From positions 78,953-142,952 of the forward strand of contig NZ_MIET01000026.1 of assembly GCF_003590335.1 (NCBI RefSeq): DNA of 64,000 bases, given 5' to 3'. Source of the DNA: Pseudoalteromonas sp. MSK9-3 (lineage in GTDB: Bacteria > Pseudomonadota > Gammaproteobacteria > Enterobacterales > Alteromonadaceae). Shown here in pieces: positions 10,082 to 18,900 of the stretch. The position numbers and the translations under genes are program-made. Every line of letters begins with the position of its first letter. The first letter of the stretch is position 1. The notes beneath the pieces are model-generated. The model saw only the letters and a program-made list of their open reading frames with translations, was not told the DNA's origin and did not search any database.

Positions 10082-11248
10082 TTGTTTAAATTTAATTGTT
10101 ATTCATCTGACATATCCGACACTCAAAAAGCGCTAAACGACGTAGCTACTCAATGTCACCCAGCTAATAAGCCCACAATCATTCTGGTGTACTTTGATGT
10201 GCAACTTAATGCGCAAATCATATGGCAATGGTTAACCTTGCACTTTCCCGCGACCCCCTTCATTTTAAGCAGCTCTTGCCAAGGAAGCTTATGTCATAAC
10301 AAGCATGACGATACTGTATTTGCCACACTGACAATCACAACCATTGAGGATGACTCTGGGCAGTATCATATTCGTGCCGGCAATACACAAAGCCAGTCTG
10401 TTTATAACATGGCCCAGCAAACTGCGAAGCACTTACTAACCGACATAAACAGTGAACCACCAGAGTTACTCTGGGTGACCCTCACACCAGGCGATGAAGA
10501 AGCCGCATTAAACGGCATACAAGATGTTATTGGTACACGCGTTCCCATTGTAGGTGGATCTGCATCTGATAATGATGTTACGGGACAGTGGCAAATATTT
10601 ACGCATGCCAGTTCAGAGCCCTGCCAAATGGCCATCGTAAGTTTAACTCCTTCAGTTCCCATTTCTTTTTCATTTTCATCTGGATATGCACCGTCGGGAC
10701 GAACAACAGAGGTAACCGAATCATCAGGCAGGCAAGTAACAACGCTCGATGGCATTGATGCGGCAAGCCAATATAATCACTTAACAAATGGGGCAATCAC
10801 TGAGCAGTTGCACGGTGGTAATATTCTTGGACAAACCTCTTTTCATCCGATCGGACGAGAAGTGAGTAAAGACGAATATTTATTAAGTCATCCTGAGCGT
10901 GTAAATGATGACGGTACGATGACCTTATTCTCTCAATTAGAGCAGGGCGATCATTTACATATTATGCAAGGGTCAACAGAAAGCTTGCTGCAACGCGCTC
11001 ACAAAGTCATTCAAAGTGCACAAAATGGTTTAGCAGAACCAGAAATCTCTGGCTGCCTACTCATATATTGTGCTGGTTGCATGCTCAGCGTCAAACCACA
11101 GTTTGAACAAGTCTCCAAGAATATAAAAAAGCACTTTTCGGCAACCCCAGTCACTGGTGCCTACACGTTTGGCGAGCAAGGTTGTTTTTTAGATGGGCAA
11201 TCACGCCACGGTAATTTAATGATTTCTGCAGTGGTATTTGGGGTATGA
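10082..11248 (+). CDS. FIST-domain sensor protein (NosP-like)
   Basis: A 388-residue cytoplasmic protein with FIST N and FIST C domains. The N-domain has the strand VGGSASDND after IQDVIGTRVPI. The C-domain has CAGCMLSV and ends VTGAYTFGEQGCF, as in other FIST proteins. There are no membrane segments. FIST proteins of this length include NosP, a haem-based nitric oxide sensor that controls a partner histidine kinase. The next gene here is a kinase, which fits. Haem binding is inferred only from family and context. The start is TTG 10082, preceded by an AGAGAG-type ribosome site; the ATG at 10062 stops after three codons. Confidence 0.8.
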   Translation: MFKFNCYSSDISDTQKALNDVATQCHPANKPTIILVYFDVQLNAQIIWQWLTLHFPATPFILSSSCQGSLCHNKHDDTVFATLTITTIEDDSGQYHIRAGNTQSQSVYNMAQQTAKHLLTDINSEPPELLWVTLTPGDEEAALNGIQDVIGTRVPIVGGSASDNDVTGQWQIFTHASSEPCQMAIVSLTPSVPISFSFSSGYAPSGRTTEVTESSGRQVTTLDGIDAASQYNHLTNGAITEQLHGGNILGQTSFHPIGREVSKDEYLLSHPERVNDDGTMTLFSQLEQGDHLHIMQGSTESLLQRAHKVIQSAQNGLAEPEISGCLLIYCAGCMLSVKPQFEQVSKNIKKHFSATPVTGAYTFGEQGCFLDGQSRHGNLMISAVVFGV

Positions 11249-11249
11249 A

Positions 11250-12647
11250 ATGACAATCAATAATCATCAACAACTCATCGAACATAACGAGCGTTTGATT
11301 GAAAAAGTTGCTCGCTTAGAGCGCGAAGTCGACAGCCTGCGCACCCAACATGCTGAGTCGCAAGTCTTACTTGAAGGCATGAGTGCATCATTACAGGCAT
11401 CGACCATCGAAGAGATATATCAATCAATTTTTGCCACACTCAATATTCAAGCCTCTTTTGACGCGGCATTTTTACTGACACCAGATGTCCCCGGAACGCT
11501 CATTGTTGCCGCAGCCAGTACACATCAATCAGTGCATCAAAAGCTGAGTGTTGACCCGCTGCTCAAGTCTGTGCTGACAGGAGCCGCTAAAGCAATCATT
11601 GACATTAAACTGCTCAAACCCACTTGGTTAACTACGCTAGATGCCACTGGGTATCACAGCGCGTTACTCGCTTCGTTTAGCTATAAAAGCTCAGTCTGCC
11701 TACTCATTATGCTAAGTGAGTGTAAAGGTGCCTATTTACGTCAAGATGCTCGTGCCATTAGCCGTATTACTGGGCTTGTAGAACAAACACTGGCACAAGT
11801 TGAAAACCGTTTTATTGAATTAGAAGCACAACAATTGCGCATTGAATCCGAGCGTGTCCAAAACAATCTAGTACAACAAGAAAAAATGGCCTCATTAGGA
11901 CAGCTCTCTGCAGGAATAGCGCACGAAATTAACAACCCGATTAGTTTTATTGGCAGTAATTTACAACTGATGCAACAACAAGTTGCTGATATGTTTAAAG
12001 TACAAGAAAGCCTGAAAGAGCTCCTTGATCCTAAAGCTTTATCCGTCTTAAACAACCTCACTGAACAATACCAATGTGACTTTTTAAAAGATGAGTTTAG
12101 TGAGCTTTTCGCCGATTGTAACCTAGGCGTAGAACGCGTTAGTCATATCGTAAAGTCTCTCAAAGCCTACTGTCAAAACAATGACAGTAACTGGCATTTG
12201 AGTGATGTCTGCGAAGGCATTGGTTTGACGCTAAAAATTTTAGAAAACCAAATAAAAAATACCTGCCGCATCGTTGAGGAACACACTGAGACCCCGCAAA
12301 GCTACTGCATCAACAATGAGCTTAATCAGGTGTATTTGAACCTATTGGTCAATGCTGTGCAAAGCATCACTGACAATGGTGAAATCCTCATTCGCAGTTA
12401 TTGCCAAGAACAGAAAATCGTTATTGAGATCCATGATAATGGTATTGGCATTGCACACAGTCAGCTTGATCGTATTTTTGATCCATTTTATACCACAAAA
12501 GATGTTGGCAAAGGCACAGGCCTCGGGTTGTCCATATCACAAGCCATTGTCAAAAAGCATTTGGGGGAGATCACGGTTTCAAGCACCGTAAATCAAGGCA
12601 CACTATTCAAAATCGTACTACCAATATTAACCTCCCCTCCTCCATAG
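11250..12647 (+). CDS. Soluble sensor histidine kinase paired with the FIST protein
   Basis: A 465-residue kinase starting at ATG 11250, one base after the FIST stop, with GGGG just upstream; an in-frame TTG at 11238 is the alternative. The order is an N-terminal coiled coil (IEKVARLEREVDSL), a GAF-like region (about 60-190), a second coiled coil, a HisKA segment with GQLSAGIAHEINNP (phospho-accepting His) and an HATPase_c domain with NLLVNAVQS, DNGIGI and GKGTGLGLS. It has no receiver, Hpt or membrane segment, so it needs an external receiver and probably gets its signal from the FIST partner. The translational coupling supports this. Confidence 0.9.
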   Translation: MTINNHQQLIEHNERLIEKVARLEREVDSLRTQHAESQVLLEGMSASLQASTIEEIYQSIFATLNIQASFDAAFLLTPDVPGTLIVAAASTHQSVHQKLSVDPLLKSVLTGAAKAIIDIKLLKPTWLTTLDATGYHSALLASFSYKSSVCLLIMLSECKGAYLRQDARAISRITGLVEQTLAQVENRFIELEAQQLRIESERVQNNLVQQEKMASLGQLSAGIAHEINNPISFIGSNLQLMQQQVADMFKVQESLKELLDPKALSVLNNLTEQYQCDFLKDEFSELFADCNLGVERVSHIVKSLKAYCQNNDSNWHLSDVCEGIGLTLKILENQIKNTCRIVEEHTETPQSYCINNELNQVYLNLLVNAVQSITDNGEILIRSYCQEQKIVIEIHDNGIGIAHSQLDRIFDPFYTTKDVGKGTGLGLSISQAIVKKHLGEITVSSTVNQGTLFKIVLPILTSPPP

Positions 12648-12670
12648 CGAGTTCTATTTTGATATAAAAA

Positions 12671-12694
12671 AACGCCCCAAATGGGCGTTTTTTT
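12671..12694 (+). terminator. Rho-independent terminator of the FIST-kinase operon
   Basis: AACGCCC (12671-12677) pairs with GGGCGTT (12683-12689) and runs into seven T residues with one interruption. A-rich sequence precedes it, so it may also work on the minus strand. Confidence 0.85.
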
Positions 12695-12711
12695 ATTGGT
12701 TTAATCTAGGA

Positions 12712-12970
12712 GGCTGTTGACCTTTGCTGTTCTATTTTTATTCTCTTTGAGCGTGTTTTTATCACGGCGCTTAATGTGTAGCCTAGTAACCTAAGCGAAT
12801 ATTAAGCAACACAGAGAAAAGGGCGCTCAAAAGAACCGGTAGGCAGCGCTTGATTGGCTTTTCTACTATGTTATCGGCTAACTCACATAGAATAACCATG
12901 CTACGCAGCCTCTGCCTTGTATAAAACCCAATCAAACTGCTGTAAAAATGAACCCAAAAGATCAACAGCC
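12712..12970. mobile_element. MITE-like element, 259 bp, with imperfect terminal inverted repeats
   Basis: The left end reads GGCTGTTGACCTTT and the reverse complement of the right end reads GGCTGTTGATCTTT. About 17 of the outer 21 bases match. It lies between the kinase terminator and the convergent AbgT gene, whose stop is about ten bases beyond. No transposase is encoded; the 60-codon minus frame inside is not convincing. A target-site duplication is not clear, although ATCTA occurs near both ends. It could be a non-autonomous element or a deletion remnant of an IS. Confidence 0.55.
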
Positions 12971-12979
12971 CCTAACCAT

Positions 12980-14530
12980 CTATGAAGGGTACGTGTAACT
13001 TGATTGTAGACCAAGAGGAAAACCGAGACCCCAATAGGCAAGTAAGAACAAGCTCCAACCAATTAAGAAAGCAATTGAGTACGGTAACATCATCGCAATC
13101 AAGGTACCAATCCCCGTCCCTTTAACATATTTTTGGCAATACACCACAACCAATGGGAAGTAAGGCATAAGTGGTGTAATAATATTTGAGCTTGAATCAC
13201 CGACGCGATACGCCGCCTGCGTTAAATCAGGTGAAATGCCTAATTGCATTAACATAGGTACAAATATTGGTCCTAATAGTGCCCATTTTGCAGAACTTGA
13301 ACCAACAAAAAGATTAACAAACGCCGTCAGGAAAATAATGCCCACGACCGTTACTGAGCTTGGAAGAGACATCGCTTTAAGTACTTCTGCACCCTCGATA
13401 GCCAATAGCGCACCCAAGTTTGACTGACTAAATGCCGCAATGAATAAGGCACAGAAAAACGCCATAACAATATAGTACGCCATGCTGCCCATGGCTTTAC
13501 TCATTGCATCAATCATATCTTTTGAACTTTTGAATGTGCCAACCATAAAACCAAAGATGGCGCCTGGGATCCAGAATAATAAGAAGATTAATGGCACTAT
13601 CGATTGCATTAAAGGTGCACTGAAATCAGTTAAAGAACCACTAGGACTGCGAAGCGCTGAATCTTCACCACTTGATGCATAGGCAAGTAAACCAAGACCA
13701 GCAATCATCACTGATGAAGCAACATAAAACGCAGTGCGTTCTTTTGAGGTAACCTCATCAAATGCCGGTAGGTTATCTGTATCCCCATCCACTTTAGTGT
13801 CTTTCAAGCGAGGCTCGATGATTTTATCGGTAATATACCACCCCAATAAAACAATAAAAATACTTGAAGCTGACGTAAAGAACCAGTTATTCAACGGGTT
13901 AACTGACATGGCAGGGTCAATAATATGCGCCGCACTTTGCGTAAAGCTCTGTAGCAATGGGTCTATTCCTGACGGAATAAAGTTTGCGCTGAATCCACCA
14001 CTTACGCCAGCAAATGCCGCCGCAATACCCGCTAATGGGTGACGCCCCATTGCGTAATATATGACGCCAGCAATCGGAATAACTAAAACGTAACCTGCAT
14101 CTGTCGCTGTATGACTCACAATCGCAATTAAAATAATGGATGGAGTAAGTAACGCTTGCGGCGTTCTTTTTAACATCAGTTTCAAACCGGCGTTGATATA
14201 ACCTGAATGTTCAGCAACACCCACACCTAACATCGCAACAAGTACAACACCCAACGGCGCAAACCCAGTAAACGTCTTAACCATAGAGGCTAAAAATCCA
14301 GCTAACGCATCGCCACTCAATAAATTGTTAACAACAATCGCTTGGCCTGTTCGTGGGTCAATTGCATCAAAGCTTGTGCCCGAGAATAACCACGATAAAA
14401 ACCATATTAAGACCATCGCAATTAAAAATATAATGGCCGGATCAGGGAGCTTATTTCCCACCCGTTCTATCGAGTTTAAAAACCGCGTTACCATCCCTGG
14501 AGAGGCCGCCGTATTTGTATCTTGACTCAT
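12980..14530 (-). CDS. abgT: AbgT-family transporter (p-aminobenzoyl-glutamate type)
   Basis: A 516-residue inner-membrane protein of the AbgT family. The family start FLNSIERVGNKLPDPAIIF is present, as are SHTATDAGYVLVIP and the late motif VGDSSSNIITPLMPYFPL. AbgT members import p-aminobenzoyl-glutamate, and some export sulfonamides as antimetabolites. No abgAB hydrolase lies beside it, so a drug or folate-catabolite role cannot be decided. The gene is monocistronic. Its 3' end lies against the MITE-like element. Confidence 0.9.
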   Translation of the reverse strand: MSQDTNTAASPGMVTRFLNSIERVGNKLPDPAIIFLIAMVLIWFLSWLFSGTSFDAIDPRTGQAIVVNNLLSGDALAGFLASMVKTFTGFAPLGVVLVAMLGVGVAEHSGYINAGLKLMLKRTPQALLTPSIILIAIVSHTATDAGYVLVIPIAGVIYYAMGRHPLAGIAAAFAGVSGGFSANFIPSGIDPLLQSFTQSAAHIIDPAMSVNPLNNWFFTSASSIFIVLLGWYITDKIIEPRLKDTKVDGDTDNLPAFDEVTSKERTAFYVASSVMIAGLGLLAYASSGEDSALRSPSGSLTDFSAPLMQSIVPLIFLLFWIPGAIFGFMVGTFKSSKDMIDAMSKAMGSMAYYIVMAFFCALFIAAFSQSNLGALLAIEGAEVLKAMSLPSSVTVVGIIFLTAFVNLFVGSSSAKWALLGPIFVPMLMQLGISPDLTQAAYRVGDSSSNIITPLMPYFPLVVVYCQKYVKGTGIGTLIAMMLPYSIAFLIGWSLFLLAYWGLGFPLGLQSSYTYPS

Positions 14531-14716
14531 GTTTCATCTCTAAAATTACAAAATTGTTTAACCTTAACGCAATTTGGTGTTAACTCGCAATCAATCGCGC
14601 CTTAAATTGGGACGGATCGCCTAATATAACCTCAAAAAGGTTTTTTTTTAGTCTAATTGACCATATAAGTTCTGCTTTGAACTATCATGATAATTCGCTT
14701 TCGTAAGGATAGTCCC

Positions 14717-15562
14717 ATGATTGATATTGATGACTCAGTACTCAAAGATATAAAAACTGGATTTAATCTACCGCCAAAACCAGAGCTACTCAGCCAATTG
14801 CAAGATACCCTCAAAGAACCTGAGCCAGACTTGCATCAAATAGCTGAACTCATATCAACAGATATTGCCACGTCAGCCGCTGTCCTCAAAGTGATCAACT
14901 CCAGTAGCTATGGTATGGCACGCACCATAACCGATATTAGACAAGCAGTGATGTTTTTAGGATTAGATAGCATAACCACTTTAGTAACCGGATTTTTAAT
15001 TAAACAAGCATTTGATCAAAAAACATGTGCCATAAAGCTAGAAAGGTTTTGGGATACTGCAACCGAAATAGCAGACGTTGCCACACTGATCGGGAAGAAG
15101 ATAAAATCCAAAGTACCCGTAGAAAACCTCCATATGCTGGGCTTATTTCACGACGCAGGGATACCGGCAATGGCTATGAAGTATGGAAACTATTTAGATG
15201 TGTTAACCACCGCGAATCAACAGCCAACCGTAAACTTGGTCGCTCATGAAGCGACATACTATCAAACTAGCCACGCTGTAATTGGATACTACCTCGCCAA
15301 TAGTTGGAACTTACCCAAAGCAATTTGCCAGTTAATATTACGTCATCACGACATAGACTATTTCACTGAAAACCATCCCAGTGATGAAAAGCTCTGCATG
15401 GCAACATTAAAGATGGCTGAAAACTTGGTATATACCAATAAACGCTTTGTATCTGATCCCGATTGGCCTCATGTTAAAACCGCAGTATTAAAAGTCTTAG
15501 ATTTAGAAGAAGATGACTATCAAGATATCAAAGACGACGCCCAAGAATATTTTATCGAATAG
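14717..15562 (+). CDS. HDOD-domain protein
   Basis: A 281-residue soluble protein consisting essentially of one HDOD domain (LPPKPELLSQL; DIATSAAVLKVINSSSYG; ITDIRQAVMFLGLDSI; HEATYYQTSHAVIGYYLANSWNLP, given here as separate blocks of the family). HDOD proteins resemble HD hydrolases without catalytic metal residues and act as scaffolds in c-di-GMP, motility and stress signalling. A longer frame begins at 14687, but AAGGA at 14705-14709 is well placed for ATG 14717. It is divergent from abgT and has no partner domain. Confidence 0.85.
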   Translation: MIDIDDSVLKDIKTGFNLPPKPELLSQLQDTLKEPEPDLHQIAELISTDIATSAAVLKVINSSSYGMARTITDIRQAVMFLGLDSITTLVTGFLIKQAFDQKTCAIKLERFWDTATEIADVATLIGKKIKSKVPVENLHMLGLFHDAGIPAMAMKYGNYLDVLTTANQQPTVNLVAHEATYYQTSHAVIGYYLANSWNLPKAICQLILRHHDIDYFTENHPSDEKLCMATLKMAENLVYTNKRFVSDPDWPHVKTAVLKVLDLEEDDYQDIKDDAQEYFIE

Positions 15563-15896
15563 CAGGGGGATATTTCCCCCTACTCAAAACCAATACTAAA
15601 TAATTAACTTTGGTTTCCTCTCTAAATTTATCCACCGAATAACCGTCTATATCTTTAAAATAATGTAAACAGATGCAAATAGCACCTTGAATTTTGATTG
15701 TTAATAGCATATAAAACAAGGCGTTTTGATTTGCGACTTTTCAATCGATACTTATATTCGAATAATTGTTTGACGCAAAAAAAAGAAATACAAATCAATA
15801 ATTCAAACCTATGATTTAAATGAAAAAAAGATACATTGTAACATTTACTAAGCACACACTTTCATTCATTCTTTTATTTACGAAGAGAGTATTAAA
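15563..15896. other. AT-rich intergenic region, nothing recognised
   Basis: 334 bases between the HDOD and receiver-TPR genes. No hairpin with T-run, ORF with domain, or repeat was seen. Confidence 0.4.
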
Positions 15897-17408
15897 TTGC
15901 AACTTCACAATTTAAATATTGCCATTATTGATGAAAGAAAAACAAATATTGAGCTATTAACGACAACCTTACAAAGCTTGGGCGTCTTCAATATATTTGC
16001 TTTTTCTCACGCGCAGCAGTTCCTGAATGAAATTGAAACACAACAATTCGATGTCTTATTTTTAGATCATAATATTGAGCAATTACATAATCACTATGAC
16101 ATGATCAGTGACCTCATTTTTGCAGATAAACTTTTACCCACGACTCGATTGATATACCTGACATTTAAAGAGACCTCATTTGACTATACTTGTGAGTATC
16201 CATTTCATAGTACACAAATGATCACGCGGCCTTTTAATACCGCCCAAATATCAGAGCAATTAAAACAACATGTGCTCCAAATTTCTGAGTTTAAAACTGC
16301 TTACCAGTTTATTAGTCAAAAACATTACAAACGGGCACTTTTACATTTAAAAGATCTCAGAAAGCGCAACTATCCAAACTATTTGAAAAAAGCACGTAAC
16401 CAACTGTTAGTTAACCTATTACAACAACTTGGCCAATATAATATAGCCAAAAAACTGCTTATTCCCCTAGCCGAAAGACACATACATTGGGCTTGTTGGA
16501 GCTTATTCCACATCAATTATGAACTGAAAGAACTCGACAAATGTAAGCAATTTTTAGCAACACCTCTTATTCAGAAAGTGTATCCTGTGCGTGTTTTCTA
16601 TTGGCAGATCTACTTGTCGTGGCAAACCAATAAGCGACATATCGCCACCGAACAAGTATTGGCTTTTGAATTAGAGAAAATGTCTCCAATGATGTTTCGT
16701 TTAGGGCTAATGACACTGCATGCAAATCAAGAAGTTGAGGCGCTCGACAATTTATTTAATAGAATTCACAGTATACGTAACGAAAACATCGCGTATCAAA
16801 ACTTTACTAACAGCCTGAAAACAAGAATGCTTTTCTTATCTGCACTGTTTGAACCGTCAAAAGAACATACTCTCAATGCAAAGCAAAGCTTAATTGGCAT
16901 GCAAAAAAGTATGCAATTAGATAACCCAGATGAATTTAGCACGTTAATGATTTCACTGATGATATTAGAGGGGAATCATGGCCCTGCCAAAGCAAAGCTA
17001 ATACAGCTAGCCGAAAAAAGCAGTGATGACCCAATTCAAGTCATATTTTTAGCATTTTTATATCATCATTTAGGGGAACATCAAAATGCCTTCGAGTGTG
17101 TTTATACGGCACATCAATTAATAAACCGACAACTCAAAAACTGCCAACATGTTTTAGCTGGCTTGATGCACAAAATTGTGTTTGAGAAAATCTACGCAAC
17201 AAAAAAAGCAAGAGCACAGGCCTATGAAAAAATAGGCAGACGTTTATATACATCCGCAGAATACAAGAACGCAGTGAAAATTTACGGCCATGCGCTTAAC
17301 GCTGGCATTCAAAGTAACGAAATTCAATCGCGCCTTGATGAATGCGTACACCTCAGTGGTATCACTGACCATTACTATCAAACGCAAATGCACAGCGTCT
17401 CAGCTTAG
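15897..17408 (+). CDS. Response-regulator receiver protein with TPR-like C-terminus
   Basis: A 503-residue protein. Residues 1-130 form a receiver: acidic IIDER at the start, LFLDHN with the likely phospho-Asp, LIYLTF with the Thr, and ITRPF where the usual Lys-Pro is Arg-Pro. The rest is alpha-helical with TPR-like repeats (QFISQKHYKRALLHLKDL; YEKIGRRLYTSAEYKNAVKI). It has no DNA-binding or enzymatic output domain. It resembles VieB-type receiver-TPR regulators that act through protein contacts. The TTG start at 15897 has GAGAG seven bases upstream. The Lys-to-Arg change may alter phosphorylation kinetics. Confidence 0.8.
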   Translation: MQLHNLNIAIIDERKTNIELLTTTLQSLGVFNIFAFSHAQQFLNEIETQQFDVLFLDHNIEQLHNHYDMISDLIFADKLLPTTRLIYLTFKETSFDYTCEYPFHSTQMITRPFNTAQISEQLKQHVLQISEFKTAYQFISQKHYKRALLHLKDLRKRNYPNYLKKARNQLLVNLLQQLGQYNIAKKLLIPLAERHIHWACWSLFHINYELKELDKCKQFLATPLIQKVYPVRVFYWQIYLSWQTNKRHIATEQVLAFELEKMSPMMFRLGLMTLHANQEVEALDNLFNRIHSIRNENIAYQNFTNSLKTRMLFLSALFEPSKEHTLNAKQSLIGMQKSMQLDNPDEFSTLMISLMILEGNHGPAKAKLIQLAEKSSDDPIQVIFLAFLYHHLGEHQNAFECVYTAHQLINRQLKNCQHVLAGLMHKIVFEKIYATKKARAQAYEKIGRRLYTSAEYKNAVKIYGHALNAGIQSNEIQSRLDECVHLSGITDHYYQTQMHSVSA

Positions 17409-17438
17409 GCCCCAATGAACTAACTTCCAAGCTTGTCG

Positions 17439-17447
17439 CCCCCCCCC
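17439..17447. repeat. Run of nine C residues
   Basis: A mononucleotide C9 tract about 30 bases after the receiver-TPR stop and 177 bases before the transporter start. It is slippage-prone, but outside any coding frame. Confidence 0.7.
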
Positions 17448-17548
17448 ATCGCAGTAATTGTAAAAATTTTGTTTATATCAAAAATTACACAAGGTAAACT
17501 ATTTCTATCGTTCTCGACAATAACATAACTGATAAAACCCACTGTTTT

Positions 17549-17569
17549 AACAGTCTTTTAAAGGCTGTT
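17549..17569. promoter_or_regulatory. Near-palindrome upstream of the Nramp-like gene
   Basis: A 21-base near-palindrome, AACAG...CTTTTAAAG...CTGTT, about 55 bases before the start codon. It overlaps a TTGACG (17568-17573) that could be a -35 box, so it could be an operator. No known regulator motif was matched. Confidence 0.3.
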
Positions 17570-17623
17570 GACGCAATAATAACGAGCATGATTTTAATGT
17601 AATTTTGGTAAAAGGATGGTTTA

Positions 17624-18841
17624 GTGCTGACAAACATACAACAAAAATTGAGTTCAATTGGACCTGGAATACTCATGGCAACCGCCGCGATCGGGGGGTC
17701 TCATTTGGTTGCCGCAACACAAGCTGGGGCACTGTTTGGTTGGCAACTATTGTGGTTGATCGTCGCCGTAAACTTACTCAAATATCCATTTTTTCGTTTT
17801 GGTGTTGAATACACACTACACACTAAAAATAGCGTCGTAGAAGGGTATAAACGCCAAGGTAAGATAATATTTGCGATATTCACTGTACTCAATGTTGTGG
17901 CTGCAATCGTCAACACTGCTGGCGTATTACTCTTAACAGCGAGTCTATTGCATTACGCCCTGCCAGTCCAAGTGAGCGTCACCGCATTATGCTTTGCGAT
18001 TTTATCTATCTGCTTAGCGATTTTACTGTTTGGACATTACAAAGTGCTCGATAAGGCCAGTAAGTGGATTATGGGCTGTTTAACTGTCGCAACGGTGTCA
18101 GCACTTATTATCGCACTGTCCCAAGGAAATGCTCATCCAACACCCGAAGTCATGCCCGACCCTTATCAACTAGTGATGCTTGGTTTTTTAGTGGTTTTGA
18201 TGGGGTGGATGCCAGCACCTATCGAAATATCAGCCATCAATTCTCTATGGATCAAAGCCAAATGTAAAAATGCCACACTGAATTATCGTCAAGGCATGTT
18301 TGACTTTAATCTGGGTTACGGGCTGACTGCTTTATTAGCGTTGGTGTTCTTCGCGCTCGGTGTGCTTGTGCAGTTTGGCAGCGCCACTAAAATAGAGCTT
18401 GCAGGGGTTGCATTCAGTAAACAATTAATCGATATGTACACAATGACAATCGGAGAGTGGGCACGCAGCCTGGTTTCTGCTATCGCCTTTTTATGTATGT
18501 TTGGCACAACACTGACTGTGCTCGATGGATATGCACGCACCCTAAATGAAGCACTTTGCCTATCTCGTAAAAATACACCTAAAAATAGCTTAGCCATTTT
18601 TATTCTATTACAAGCCTGTTTTGGCATAGGTGTGGTGCTCTTCTTTAAAGCAAATTTAAAAGACATGCTCACCTTTGCCATGACCTTGGCCTTCGTAACC
18701 ACCCCCTTATTTGCTTGGTTTAACTATCGATTGATGATTAATATTGAAAAGCCGCCCGTCGGGGCACTCAAGCTGTTAACTTGGGTTGGGTTAGTCTATT
18801 TATTTGGTTTTGCACTGCTCTTTATTTATTGGCGTTTTTAA
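17624..18841 (+). CDS. Nramp-like transporter lacking the canonical metal-binding TM1 motif
   Basis: A 405-residue protein with about eleven hydrophobic segments, starting at GTG 17624 with AGGA seven bases upstream. TM1 follows the Nramp layout (GPGILMATAAIGGSHLVAATQAG), given here as GPGILM then AAIGGSHLV, but the DPGN metal-binding motif is replaced by IGGSH. The TM6 region reads WMPAPIEISA, keeping the Met-Pro-Ala core in changed surroundings. It belongs to the outlying Nramp-related group whose substrate may not be Mn/Fe. It is monocistronic, with a hairpin after the stop. Confidence 0.75.
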   Translation: MLTNIQQKLSSIGPGILMATAAIGGSHLVAATQAGALFGWQLLWLIVAVNLLKYPFFRFGVEYTLHTKNSVVEGYKRQGKIIFAIFTVLNVVAAIVNTAGVLLLTASLLHYALPVQVSVTALCFAILSICLAILLFGHYKVLDKASKWIMGCLTVATVSALIIALSQGNAHPTPEVMPDPYQLVMLGFLVVLMGWMPAPIEISAINSLWIKAKCKNATLNYRQGMFDFNLGYGLTALLALVFFALGVLVQFGSATKIELAGVAFSKQLIDMYTMTIGEWARSLVSAIAFLCMFGTTLTVLDGYARTLNEALCLSRKNTPKNSLAIFILLQACFGIGVVLFFKANLKDMLTFAMTLAFVTTPLFAWFNYRLMINIEKPPVGALKLLTWVGLVYLFGFALLFIYWRF

Positions 18842-18854
18842 CCTACGTAAAGGG

Positions 18855-18880
18855 CGCAATAGCACTGTGCTATTGCGTTC
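18855..18880. terminator. Hairpin after the Nramp-like gene
   Basis: CGCAATAGCA (18855-18864) pairs with TGCTATTGCG (18868-18877), and TTC then TTTAAA follow. It sits between convergent genes and probably serves both. Confidence 0.65.
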
Positions 18881-18900
18881 TTTAAACTGCTTTCATTCGG

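Noticed and set aside
12783..12965. 60-codon minus-strand ORF
   Set aside because: It lies wholly inside the MITE-like element, lacks a ribosome site and has no domain.
17562..17580. Possible further copy of the GGCTGTTGA element end
   Set aside because: Only about ten bases match, with no partner repeat; it is better explained as part of the near-palindrome and -35 box.
17409..17623. Metal-sensing riboswitch before the Nramp-like gene
   Set aside because: No conserved riboswitch core or terminator/anti-terminator pair was found.
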